From assembly GCF_035013165.1 (NCBI RefSeq), contig NZ_JAYGJQ010000003.1:186001-250000 (forward strand): a stretch of 64,000 bases of DNA, written 5' to 3'. The stretch comes from Bacteriovorax sp. PP10 (GTDB lineage Bacteria > Bdellovibrionota > Bacteriovoracia > Bacteriovoracales > Bacteriovoracaceae). The notes under the pieces are model-generated. The model saw only the letters and a list, made by a program, of their open reading frames with translations, was not told the origin of the DNA and did not search any database. Within the stretch, counting starts at the first letter, position 1; every line of letters starts with the position of its first letter. Made by a program: the position numbers and the translations under genes. Positions 9,447 to 17,131 of the stretch are shown piece after piece.

Positions 9447-9548
9447 TAGAGTTTTTTAGGCCAATATCAATGACACAAAGTGTGAGACTTCTGCTACTTG
9501 AGACAATCCCCTCTAAAACGCCATTTATTTAGGGCGCGTATTCCCTAC

Positions 9549-9563
9549 CAATTGTGACAATTG
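9549..9563. promoter_or_regulatory. Perfect 15-bp palindrome upstream of the desaturase gene, operator candidate
   Basis: CAATTGT-G-ACAATTG is a perfect 7-bp inverted repeat around one base, 57 bases before the chosen desaturase start. Size and symmetry fit a dimeric repressor site. The regulator is unknown. Confidence 0.45.
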
Positions 9564-9619
9564 TTTTACAGTTCATGCTTCTCCACCCTGTTACACTTTA
9601 TGACATAGGGAGAACGCTT

Positions 9620-10573
9620 ATGAAGCCAGAAAGCTTTGAAACAAATTTAGAAGTGGGCATGGATATAGCTCACGTGACTCAAAAGAAAGTTGCGAAACTT
9701 GATTGGGTTAACACTATCTTTTTAACTTCTACTCCAATTGCAGCAATTGCACTAAGCTGGTTGTTTTTCAAAAACAACGGTCTAGTATGGTCGCAAGTTG
9801 CATTGGCCGTCATATTTTACTTCGTGACAGGAATGTCGATCACAGGTGGATACCACCGTCTGTTGTCACATAGAGCATATAAAGCAAATAATTTTGTTAA
9901 GCTTGTGTACCTTCTTTTTGGTGCAGCGACTTTCCAAAACTCAGCTTTAAAATGGTGTTCTGACCACCGTATTCACCACAACCATGTTGATGGTGAGAAA
10001 GACCCGTACAACATCAATAAAGGCTTCTGGTACGCTCACATTGGATGGATTTTCTATCAAGAGAAGATCGTTGACCAAAAGTTCCCGAAAGACTTAACAA
10101 ACGATAAATTAGTTATGTGGCAACACAAGTACTACTGGATCCTTTGTGTAGTGATGGGATTTGGTCTTCCAACTCTTATTGGTTACTTCCTGGGATCAGC
10201 ACTTGGTGGATTCGCATTAGCAGGACTTGCTCGTGTAGTATTCGTTCACCACTGTACATTCTTTATCAATTCTCTTTGTCACATTGTCGGGACTCGTCCT
10301 TACACTGATACAAACACTGCAAGAGACTCAGCTGTGATGGCCGTATTCTCTTACGGAGAAGGTTACCATAACTACCACCACTACTTCCCAACTGATTATA
10401 GAAATGGGATCAGATGGTTTCACTTCGATCCAACGAAGTGGTTAATCAAGACTCTTTCATACGTTGGTTTTACTAATGATTTGAAAATGGTTCCTGAGAA
10501 ATTGATCAATCAGGCGAAGCTTGAAATGCGACTGAAAAATTGCACAAGCAATTTTACTGCGCTTGGAAAATAA
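9620..10573 (+). CDS. Membrane acyl-CoA/acyl-lipid fatty acid desaturase (delta-9 type)
   Basis: 317-residue integral-membrane di-iron desaturase. It has all three histidine boxes in order: HRLLSH (79-84), HRIHH (116-120) and HNYHH (250-254), with hydrophobic spans at ~31-50, 56-75, 92-105 and 172-215. The layout is that of stearoyl-CoA-type desaturases, which insert a double bond in saturated acyl chains and so adjust membrane fluidity. The frame extends 22 codons upstream, but AGGGA nine bases before this ATG supports the later start. Electron donor and regiospecificity cannot be read from sequence. It ends in its own terminator. Confidence 0.9.
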   Translation: MKPESFETNLEVGMDIAHVTQKKVAKLDWVNTIFLTSTPIAAIALSWLFFKNNGLVWSQVALAVIFYFVTGMSITGGYHRLLSHRAYKANNFVKLVYLLFGAATFQNSALKWCSDHRIHHNHVDGEKDPYNINKGFWYAHIGWIFYQEKIVDQKFPKDLTNDKLVMWQHKYYWILCVVMGFGLPTLIGYFLGSALGGFALAGLARVVFVHHCTFFINSLCHIVGTRPYTDTNTARDSAVMAVFSYGEGYHNYHHYFPTDYRNGIRWFHFDPTKWLIKTLSYVGFTNDLKMVPEKLINQAKLEMRLKNCTSNFTALGK

Positions 10574-10642
10574 ATGATTTGAACTTCGTATTAAGAGTTC
10601 AGTCGCACAATGAAAAAATATCAGAAAGTTGCTTAAAATATG

Positions 10643-10664
10643 AAGGCCCTCGAAAGAGGGCCTT
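10643..10664. terminator. Bidirectional intrinsic terminator (desaturase / LprI-like gene)
   Basis: AAGGCCCTC, GAAA tetraloop, GAGGGCCTT followed by seven Ts. It lies between convergent genes. Confidence 0.9.
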
Positions 10665-10673
10665 TTTTTATTA

Positions 10674-11045
10674 CTACAATTTAGTTAATTCTGCTAAGTC
10701 GCGAGCTCTCTTCTCTAAGAAATCCAACTTCAAATTTCCAGCACGAATAGAACCAAAAGTTCCACCGCTAAAATACAAACTCGTGAATTCGATTTCTTTC
10801 GTCATATGAGTAAGCCAGGCCTTTTGTGACTGTCTTAAAAGATTGAGTTGTTTTTTATCTTTAAGGGTATCCATAATTTTGTTGTATTCATCGTTAAGCT
10901 TTTTATCCGCAGCTTTGATTTTCTCGCTTAAGCAATCATTCATTTGCACAGTTGTTCCATCGCACTTGGCAGTGTCCTTTATAACTTCTGCTTGAATGTT
11001 TGTTGAAAGGATTAGAATACCCGCAACGATCAATGTCTTTCTCAA
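10674..11045 (-). CDS. LprI/DUF1311-like secreted protein
   Basis: 123 residues with a short Sec signal (MRKTLIVAGILILSTNIQA). The mature region has the DUF1311 pattern: a cysteine pair (KCDGTTVQMNDCLSEKI), the helical segment KLNDEYNKIMDTLKDK, RQSQKAWLTH and a final RAGNLKLDFLEKRARDL. Members of this family include the mycobacterial lysozyme-inhibitor lipoprotein LprI, but most are uncharacterised, so a lysozyme-inhibitor role is only a possibility. It is probably monocistronic; ~215 bases of AT-rich sequence separate it from the response regulator gene. Confidence 0.8.
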   Translation of the reverse strand: MRKTLIVAGILILSTNIQAEVIKDTAKCDGTTVQMNDCLSEKIKAADKKLNDEYNKIMDTLKDKKQLNLLRQSQKAWLTHMTKEIEFTSLYFSGGTFGSIRAGNLKLDFLEKRARDLAELTKL

Positions 11046-11260
11046 AGAAAACTCCTTATTGCTTCAATAAGAATTGATCTTAATTTATTTAATTTTCTTT
11101 AACAACTTTGAAATTGCTCTTAGTTTATTGGCCTGAAAAACTTATAGAAAAATTTAGTGTTACCTTAATTTTTTTTAAAGATCTTCTAACTCTTTTGACC
11201 AGTAAAAAAGTGATAGAAGATTTTTTTCGACGTTAATAAATTTATAGTGAAGCAAAAATT

Positions 11261-11893
11261 TCAAGAATGATGTGGTGGTGCACTGACAGATGCAGTAACT
11301 GCATCCATCTCGGCCTTTGAAGCCATTTCTGTTGCCTTCACTGCCGACTTCGTGGCATTGAGTGCAGCAAGTGTTGCATCTGTAGCTGCTGCGGTGGCCG
11401 CCGCCGCGACCTCTGTAGCAATCAATGCGGCTTCAGTTGCTTGTTTTGCCTCCCAGCCAGCGAGAGACCCCATCTTCACCGCCTCGGCATCAGCTTCAGC
11501 GAGACGTTCAATGATGTAAACCAAGCGTGTTGCATCGAAAGGTTTTGGCATATACACCTGAAAGTCAGCGAAGCGTCTCTTCCTAGATGGCCGTAAAGCA
11601 TCACCTGATATCATTATCGAAGGTGTCGCCTTCCTATCTGGATTTTCTTTTTCCATTTTTCGAAGCGCATGCACGAGATCATAGCCATCAAGTCCAGCTG
11701 GTATTGAGAGGTCTGAAATCAAAATATCGAAGCGCTCCTTCATAAGAATTGTAACCGCTTCTTCTCCTGAGATACAGGTCGTGATTTCCGCGCCTTTTTT
11801 GATCAGGAAAGTACTTAGAAACTCCACCACATCAAGAGAATCATCTACGCATAAAATTTTAGTTCCACCGAGAATTTTATCTGCCAATCTCAT
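11261..11893 (-). CDS. Single-domain response regulator with Ala-rich C-terminal tail
   Basis: 210 residues from an ATG with an excellent GGGAGGA ribosome binding site; the frame is open 22 codons further upstream without one. Residues ~10-135 form a receiver domain: acidic pair Asp 17/18, phospho-acceptor Asp 61 in LISDLSIP, and the conserved Lys in YMPKPFD. Instead of an output domain, residues ~150-205 are an almost uninterrupted Ala/Thr/Glu/Lys repeat (ATEAALIATEVAAAATAAAT and similar), probably a long helix or coiled coil. No histidine kinase is adjacent. Codon use is noticeably richer in GCC, GCG and CTC-type codons than neighbouring genes, hinting at a different origin. It could act by phosphorylation-dependent protein binding. 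Confidence 0.82.
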   Translation of the reverse strand: MRLADKILGGTKILCVDDSLDVVEFLSTFLIKKGAEITTCISGEEAVTILMKERFDILISDLSIPAGLDGYDLVHALRKMEKENPDRKATPSIMISGDALRPSRKRRFADFQVYMPKPFDATRLVYIIERLAEADAEAVKMGSLAGWEAKQATEAALIATEVAAAATAAATDATLAALNATKSAVKATEMASKAEMDAVTASVSAPPHHS

Positions 11894-12218
11894 TGGTCCT
11901 CCCTGCTTTCGCATAATGGCCCTATTGAATAGGTTGCTCTTGGTTAAACGACCTGCCAAGATTAATTTTTTTTGTAAGTCCTCGAATTCAAAATTACGTT
12001 CAGTAACACACTATTCCAATTAGATTAATATAAGCATAAATTGAGTTGCTCTATCGTGAGCTCGAGATTCTAAACTTCATATTTCACCATAAGGATCAGT
12101 ATCTGGGGGATTCTTGTGAAATGATTTTTGGATGAGAATAAAAAATACAATCGTTGGCATGAACCTTCGTTGTGAAACATATGAATAAAAATATTAAGAA
12201 TTATTTCATATGACTCTG
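11894..12218. other. Gene-free region between response regulator and TetR gene
   Basis: No credible ORF on either strand. It holds the response regulator leader and an imperfect inverted repeat at 12178-12212 just after the TetR gene. I see no clear sigma-70 promoter or terminator with a U-run. Confidence 0.5.
12178..12212. repeat. Imperfect inverted repeat (CATATGAATAA ... TTATTTCATATG)
   Basis: 11-12 bp arms with one bulged base and a 12-base AT loop, 7 bases beyond the TetR stop. It could act as a weak terminator or RNA stabiliser; no U-run follows on the minus strand. Confidence 0.4.
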
Positions 12219-12731
12219 CTATTTCAGCTTAAAGAACTCATAGGCCTTCTCTGGCTCAAGTTGAAAGGCACAAGCACCAAGCTCCATCAAAAACAGTTTT
12301 AAAACTGTTTTACGATCTACATGAAGCTCTTTTTCCATATAAGCAAACAGACCTTCTTCAGCATCTCTGATAATTTTCCCGTACTCAGAATCTTTGATAC
12401 GTTCACTAGAGTAATACAAAAAGATATGAGGCATTTGTCTGGTTTGAGTGAGAACCATCACCATGCGCTCTTCAACACCCAAGCTTTTTTCGTGATTAGT
12501 GTTGAAAAAAAGCTCTAGCATAAAACGAACAGCTTCCTGAAGGATCTGCTCTTTTTCTTTACCCATGTAATAGTAAATAAGCGAACGAGTGACACCACTG
12601 TGCTTTGAAATATCTGAAAGCGACCAATTCAAATGACCTTTAAAAAGTTCATAGAAAAGGACGCTGTCACATATCTTAAAATAAACTTGTTCTTTTTTTG
12701 ATAATTCCAACATAAGTGGACAATATCGCAT
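12219..12731 (-). CDS. TetR-family transcriptional regulator
   Basis: 170 residues. The N-terminal helix-turn-helix has the TetR layout (WSLSDISKHSGVTRSLIYYYMGKEKEQIL), with YYYMG in place of the usual YxHFxxK segment. The remainder is helical and would hold the ligand/dimer domain; it matches no named subfamily I know. Neither candidate start (12731 or 12713) has a good ribosome binding site. It lies 64 bases downstream of the C45 hydrolase gene on the same strand, so it is the probable local regulator of the GH3-LysE-C45 operon, perhaps sensing its acyl or aminoacyl product. Confidence 0.8.
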   Translation of the reverse strand: MRYCPLMLELSKKEQVYFKICDSVLFYELFKGHLNWSLSDISKHSGVTRSLIYYYMGKEKEQILQEAVRFMLELFFNTNHEKSLGVEERMVMVLTQTRQMPHIFLYYSSERIKDSEYGKIIRDAEEGLFAYMEKELHVDRKTVLKLFLMELGACAFQLEPEKAYEFFKLK

Positions 12732-12773
12732 GAGACAGGCACTTAACAGTACTACTGAAAAAAGTTCATAAGA

Positions 12774-12789
12774 GGGGGATTCCTCCCCC
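12774..12789 (-). terminator. Possible attenuator/terminator hairpin after the C45 gene
   Basis: GGGGGA/TCCCCC stem with TTCC loop, 7 bases after the stop. On the minus strand a T6 run follows about 10 bases later, so termination may be partial. Confidence 0.4.
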
Positions 12790-12795
12790 GCTTAC

Positions 12796-14817
12796 TTATT
12801 CAACTGTTGCGAAATCAAGATGGTTGAGCTTTACGTCCGCCACAGTTAAACCGTTGTTTTCATAATTATTAATCGTGCTTACCAACTTCTGTAAATAGAA
12901 GTGATCGGGAAACTGCTTTTGCAACGGAACCAGCAGTCTCAGTGCTTCTTTAAAGTATTTTTGACTAAGCTCACGCTGTCCTTTGAAGAAGTAGACGATT
13001 CCTATATCCTGCATAACCTGTGAGCGCTCAGCTGTGTGCAGACTTGCGAAGTCGCCAGTATAAATAGTCGTGAGCTCCTGGTCTGCTCTGTTTAAAAATT
13101 CCACATCACCTGTATCTGCATAAAGCTTAATCGCTACACGAGAAATCATAATGGATGTCGGAAAGTCCTGGACATCGTCAAGCATCGACATCGATTTTGC
13201 AGTTTCTAAGTGCCCTAGCGTTTCTTTCAGGCCAATTGCAGTTTCACCCTTTGCAGAGTTGTATGAAAAGTAGGCCATCGTGTATTCATGTAATGAGCTT
13301 ATAAAATTTGGCATGCTCGCCTTTAAGTCTTTTTGCCCTTCAACTTTGTTAATCAATTGAAAGAAATCTTTTTTTGCTTTGAAATCAATTTTGATTCCCG
13401 CAAAGTTTGAAAGATTTGTCGGGTATGTGTTTCCAATCGAAAACCAAAATTCTTTATTCGTCACATCCATCACATGAGTCATTGATGTGTAGGCCTTTGA
13501 AACAGTTCGCCCAAAAGATCTTAGACCTTGGTAATAGTCTCTGTGACCACTTAGGAGTTCAACTCCCCAATTGATATCGATATTTCCCTTGCTGTTTTTT
13601 AAGGACTCTTCAACCAGTGCTAATCTCGCACGTGACTCAAGAGATTTATTAATTGAGTGCTCGAAGTTATCTGCTTTTGTATCAGGAGATAAAAAGTGAT
13701 TCGTCTGGGCCATTGATCCTTTTGCTCTTTTAGCAACTCTTACAATGTCACCTGAAATTTCAATTGAAGCCGCTTCACCAGTTTTAGCGTCAGTGATTAA
13801 AAACGACCATGCTCCGAAGTTCCCCGTTCTTTTTACAAGTACCACGGCCTCATCAATATTTTTTGCTTCTTTTAAAATTTTATTAGCAAGGTAAGGGCCT
13901 GTCAGGGCCAGTTCTCTTTTAAAAAGTTTTCCATTAAAAGGTTTTAAATCAAGTTTTAATGGATAAAGAGTTCTGTAGTTCGTTGTTCTTAATTCATGAG
14001 TTGATATACTCATTCCGGCCGCATTCATTCCTGAGATACCACCAGAGTAATGAAGACCAACTGTCGACATTCCCATATAAGGCACACCTGTTGTTGGAGT
14101 ATGTCTTAAAATAACCGGGTATTTTTCAAAGACTCCGACAAATCCTGTATCGAAATTTCTTCCATGGATGTCTGCACCAGTTTGCGTGAATTCATTTGAG
14201 GCCGCAAATCCCGTGCAACCCATTTTCATATTTCTCAGTGGTCTTGATAGTTTTTCTAGAGCGCCTTTAGCGGCATTCGCAGTTAACTTCAATCCACAAC
14301 GAGAAAATAATTCCATTGTCGCTTTCGTTTTATTTTGTTCCATTTCAAGCATCAGTGAATCGACATAACCTGAAAGCTCAATCATAAGTGAAGCTTCGAT
14401 AACATCTTTATCGCTTACATAAGTTCCACCATCTCTCGTTCCCTGTGCCAGGGATTCGAATTCTGAAATAAGACCTTTGCCCACACTTCTTTCATATCTT
14501 CCCATAATGCATGAGTAGACCGTTTGAAATTGAGCTCTGTCACTTTTAGACATAGCTGCAAGGGATTCATCTCTTCTATCAAGCACCGCTTGAAGAACTC
14601 CCTTTTTCATATAAGAAGATAAAAACTTCCCATGATAGTAGGCCAGGTCATTCATCGAACCATGGATATCTAAAAAGTGAAAATCCTTTCCTTCAATTGT
14701 ACAAACTGAGTGAGTTTGTCCGTTTTCAGAATTCACTTCACGGCATTCATCTGCGCGAGCGTGAGTGACAGTGATAAAAAAGAGAGACATGAAAATGGTA
14801 AATACTAGGCCTTTCAT
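12796..14817 (-). CDS. Exported C45-family (acyl-CoA:6-APA acyltransferase-like) Ntn-hydrolase
   Basis: 673 residues from the ATG preceded by GAGGTT, giving a signal peptide (MKGLVFTIFMSLFFITVTHA). The upstream in-frame ATG overlaps the LysE stop as TAATG but lacks a ribosome binding site. A C45-type core starts at the autocleavage site KMGC (Gly-Cys junction, Cys 201), followed by TGFAASNEF, HGRNFD, GGISGMNAAGMS and NHFLSP. Autocleavage would expose Cys as N-terminal nucleophile. About 200 residues precede the site, longer than penicillin acyltransferase proper. The C-terminal ~180 residues are helical and TPR-like. Family activities are amide hydrolysis or acyl transfer on N-acyl compounds. 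Predicted location is periplasmic or secreted. Confidence 0.8.
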   Translation of the reverse strand: MKGLVFTIFMSLFFITVTHARADECREVNSENGQTHSVCTIEGKDFHFLDIHGSMNDLAYYHGKFLSSYMKKGVLQAVLDRRDESLAAMSKSDRAQFQTVYSCIMGRYERSVGKGLISEFESLAQGTRDGGTYVSDKDVIEASLMIELSGYVDSLMLEMEQNKTKATMELFSRCGLKLTANAAKGALEKLSRPLRNMKMGCTGFAASNEFTQTGADIHGRNFDTGFVGVFEKYPVILRHTPTTGVPYMGMSTVGLHYSGGISGMNAAGMSISTHELRTTNYRTLYPLKLDLKPFNGKLFKRELALTGPYLANKILKEAKNIDEAVVLVKRTGNFGAWSFLITDAKTGEAASIEISGDIVRVAKRAKGSMAQTNHFLSPDTKADNFEHSINKSLESRARLALVEESLKNSKGNIDINWGVELLSGHRDYYQGLRSFGRTVSKAYTSMTHVMDVTNKEFWFSIGNTYPTNLSNFAGIKIDFKAKKDFFQLINKVEGQKDLKASMPNFISSLHEYTMAYFSYNSAKGETAIGLKETLGHLETAKSMSMLDDVQDFPTSIMISRVAIKLYADTGDVEFLNRADQELTTIYTGDFASLHTAERSQVMQDIGIVYFFKGQRELSQKYFKEALRLLVPLQKQFPDHFYLQKLVSTINNYENNGLTVADVKLNHLDFATVE

Positions 14818-14828
14818 TGTGAACCTCA

Positions 14829-15431
14829 TTATAGTGAATAAATGGCAGAGCCAATTCCTAAAATTATAAATAGCGGTCCAAGAACAACCTTGATCTTAAC
14901 CATATTGTTTTTAATAAAATCGCCTTTTCTTCTAGCGATCTCTCCAAGTCCAATCAGGGTGCTCATCGCTCCCATCAGAAATACTGAACCTAATCCAATT
15001 AACAGACCTGAACTTAAATTCGGCCCAAAGCTTTTTTCAATGGTGATAATAAGTCCAAGATAGAAAATAAGGATCGTAGGATTCATTGCTGAAATAGCGA
15101 AGACGTTTAAAAACTTCGAAGGGAATTCAATATCTTCTTTTTTTGAATTCTTAAAAGTTGTTAATCCGAAAATAATTAAAAAGAGAGAAAAAATCAGCGT
15201 GAAGAAAACTTCCACTGAATGAGAAAGGGCCAGCACTCCGATCCATCTTAGAACAAGTGCTAACCCCATATAAAGAAGTTCTGCCGAAAGCAGACCCAAA
15301 AGTGCTGTATGACCTTTTCTAGACCCCTTAAGTGCAAATGCGCTGACGATGCACATTCCACTCGGGCCTAAAGGTAGAGTCGAGGCCACACCTAAAAGGT
15401 AGGCCCATAAAAAGATGATTGGAGTTATCAT
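14829..15431 (-). CDS. LysE/RhtB-family amino-acid exporter
   Basis: 200-residue, six-helix membrane protein. The N-terminus has the family motif with LPLGPSGMCIVSAFALKG, and the fourth-helix region contains ISAMNPTILIFYLG. Members export amino acids and derivatives by proton antiport. It sits between the GH3-like gene (1-base gap) and the C45 gene (1-base overlap of stop and upstream ATG), so an amino acid or aminoacyl conjugate made or used by these enzymes is the likely cargo. Confidence 0.88.
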   Translation of the reverse strand: MITPIIFLWAYLLGVASTLPLGPSGMCIVSAFALKGSRKGHTALLGLLSAELLYMGLALVLRWIGVLALSHSVEVFFTLIFSLFLIIFGLTTFKNSKKEDIEFPSKFLNVFAISAMNPTILIFYLGLIITIEKSFGPNLSSGLLIGLGSVFLMGAMSTLIGLGEIARRKGDFIKNNMVKIKVVLGPLFIILGIGSAIYSL

Positions 15432-15432
15432 A

Positions 15433-16944
15433 TTAAACGTTTCCTAAAAGAGCAGGAAAGGCCTGTGCGATAAACTCAGTGAATGTTTCCGGGCAAGAGA
15501 AAACAGTTTTCATTTTAAACTGGCCGCGGTCTTTATTAGCATTGAAGTAGTCTTTTAAGTGGATCGGTGAAACAATTTTAACAATCGGTTCTGCAAGAAT
15601 GAAGTCTTCTCTACAATCAGAGTAGTCTTTATTTTGCTCAGACATAATAGCGTCTAATAAATCTGACACTTCTTTTTCGTTTTTCGTTTTTAATTCATCA
15701 GAAAAAATTGTCCATTGGTAACAAGGAATACCTTTTCTATTTGATGGGCATAAGAAGTAGTGGTCAACATTTACTGAAAGCGTTTTATTCAGTGTTAAAA
15801 CTGAATCCAAAACATGCTCATCACTTGTTTTTTCCGCTGCTAAGTTGATCCCACTTCCCATTCTTCCTAAAATTTCGAAAGTTAAAATAGGTGCTACCGA
15901 CTTAATTCTAATGATGTCTTTCATTGTGTAGTTCACAAACCCATTAGAGGCCGATGTATTGACGAAGTAAGACTTCCCTTCTTCAATATCCCCAACACCA
16001 ATTGTTCTGGATAAATCGTCTGCATCAGTGAATGTAAAAAGCATCTTCGGGTGAAAAGCATAAATTTGTTTTTCATCGCGGGCATTATTAATAGAAATTC
16101 CAAGTGGAGCTTCTGTCGCAGCATAAATTCCAAAATAGTTTAATTTCTTTCCAACTAAAGTATTAAGTCTGTCTCTGTATGGATCGATTAAAGTCGCACC
16201 ATAAATAACCGTTTCAAGGTTCGGCCAGACTTCTTTAATTTCTTTTTTACCAGTCTTTTCTAAAACGTATTCGAAAATAGAAATTAAGTACGAAGGAATA
16301 CCTGAGGCCACCTTAATATCTATTGGGATAACCTGATCACTTAACTTATCAAGTTTTTGCTCCCAGTTTTCAATGGCAAGAATATCATTCGTTGGGAAAG
16401 TGACATTCTTTAAGGCGTAAGGAGTCTGAGCACTTAGAATTCCTGAAATATAACCGTAACTAATTCCATTGTGTTCATAAGTTTCTGGGTTTGATCCGTA
16501 AGTTAATCTTGCAGAATTCACCAGATCGATGCCTTCCACCAACTCATTCACAACTGAAGCAAGCATTTGTTGTGAGTCTTTGAAAGTCGCAATCATTTGT
16601 TTGTTATAAGGAATTTTCTTTGAGTCTTTCCCACTCGTTCCGGAAGTTAATCCAAAATAAAGCGAGTTATTATTAAACAGAACGTTCTTCTCACCATCAA
16701 TGAGTCTATCAATATAAGGCTTGAATTCATCGTAACCACGAACGCTGACTTCATTAATGAATTGTTCATAGGTAAAAATCTTATCCATTCCCAGGTCATT
16801 ATAGATATCTGTTCCATCAAGTTCTGTTTTTAGTATTTCAAAGTTCTCACGTTGCACTTGTAAAAATTGAGACTGCGATAGTGCCAGACTTTGGTATTTA
16901 TTTTTTAAAATAATTTTAGAAATAATTCTTTTGATTGTTTTCAT
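15433..16944 (-). CDS. GH3-family acyl-adenylating amido synthetase
   Basis: 503 residues with the GH3 architecture: ATP/AMP phosphate loop YFGLTSGTSGKDSKKIPY near residue 100, the middle motif YGATLIDPYRDRLN, IYAATEAPLGI (adenylate loop) and a GH3-type C-terminal domain. GH3 enzymes (best known from plants) adenylate a carboxylic acid and conjugate it to an amino acid; bacterial members are mostly uncharacterised. GAGGG seven bases before the ATG sets the start. It is the first gene of a tight operon with LysE and C45 genes. Confidence 0.85.
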   Translation of the reverse strand: MKTIKRIISKIILKNKYQSLALSQSQFLQVQRENFEILKTELDGTDIYNDLGMDKIFTYEQFINEVSVRGYDEFKPYIDRLIDGEKNVLFNNNSLYFGLTSGTSGKDSKKIPYNKQMIATFKDSQQMLASVVNELVEGIDLVNSARLTYGSNPETYEHNGISYGYISGILSAQTPYALKNVTFPTNDILAIENWEQKLDKLSDQVIPIDIKVASGIPSYLISIFEYVLEKTGKKEIKEVWPNLETVIYGATLIDPYRDRLNTLVGKKLNYFGIYAATEAPLGISINNARDEKQIYAFHPKMLFTFTDADDLSRTIGVGDIEEGKSYFVNTSASNGFVNYTMKDIIRIKSVAPILTFEILGRMGSGINLAAEKTSDEHVLDSVLTLNKTLSVNVDHYFLCPSNRKGIPCYQWTIFSDELKTKNEKEVSDLLDAIMSEQNKDYSDCREDFILAEPIVKIVSPIHLKDYFNANKDRGQFKMKTVFSCPETFTEFIAQAFPALLGNV

Positions 16945-16960
16945 AAAACCCTCACTAATT

Positions 16961-17046
16961 TTTGTTGCAACGAATTTTTATCAAGTGAGGCGTTACAGTG
17001 CACGACAAGGCCTCGACAGAATTTGAGTGGTTTTGTCAAAATTGAC
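16961..17046. promoter_or_regulatory. Two small palindromes upstream of the GH3 operon, possible operators
   Basis: TTTGTTGCAACGAA (16961-16974, one mismatched pair) and GTCAAAATTGAC (17035-17046, perfect) lie 17 and 91 bases upstream of the GH3 start. Either could be bound by the TetR regulator encoded at the end of the operon. Confidence 0.35.
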
Positions 17047-17100
17047 GGATGATGCGGTTTTTTGTCAAAGAAATAGGAGAAATTTCGTAGGCGTATAAAA

Positions 17101-17126
17101 AAAGGGCCCTCGATTGAGGGCCCTTT
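17101..17126 (-). terminator. Intrinsic terminator of the kimA-like gene
   Basis: Perfect 11-bp stem AAAGGGCCCTC/GAGGGCCCTTT with GATT loop, flanked by A-rich sequence that gives a U-run on the minus strand. Confidence 0.9.
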
Positions 17127-17131
17127 TTATT

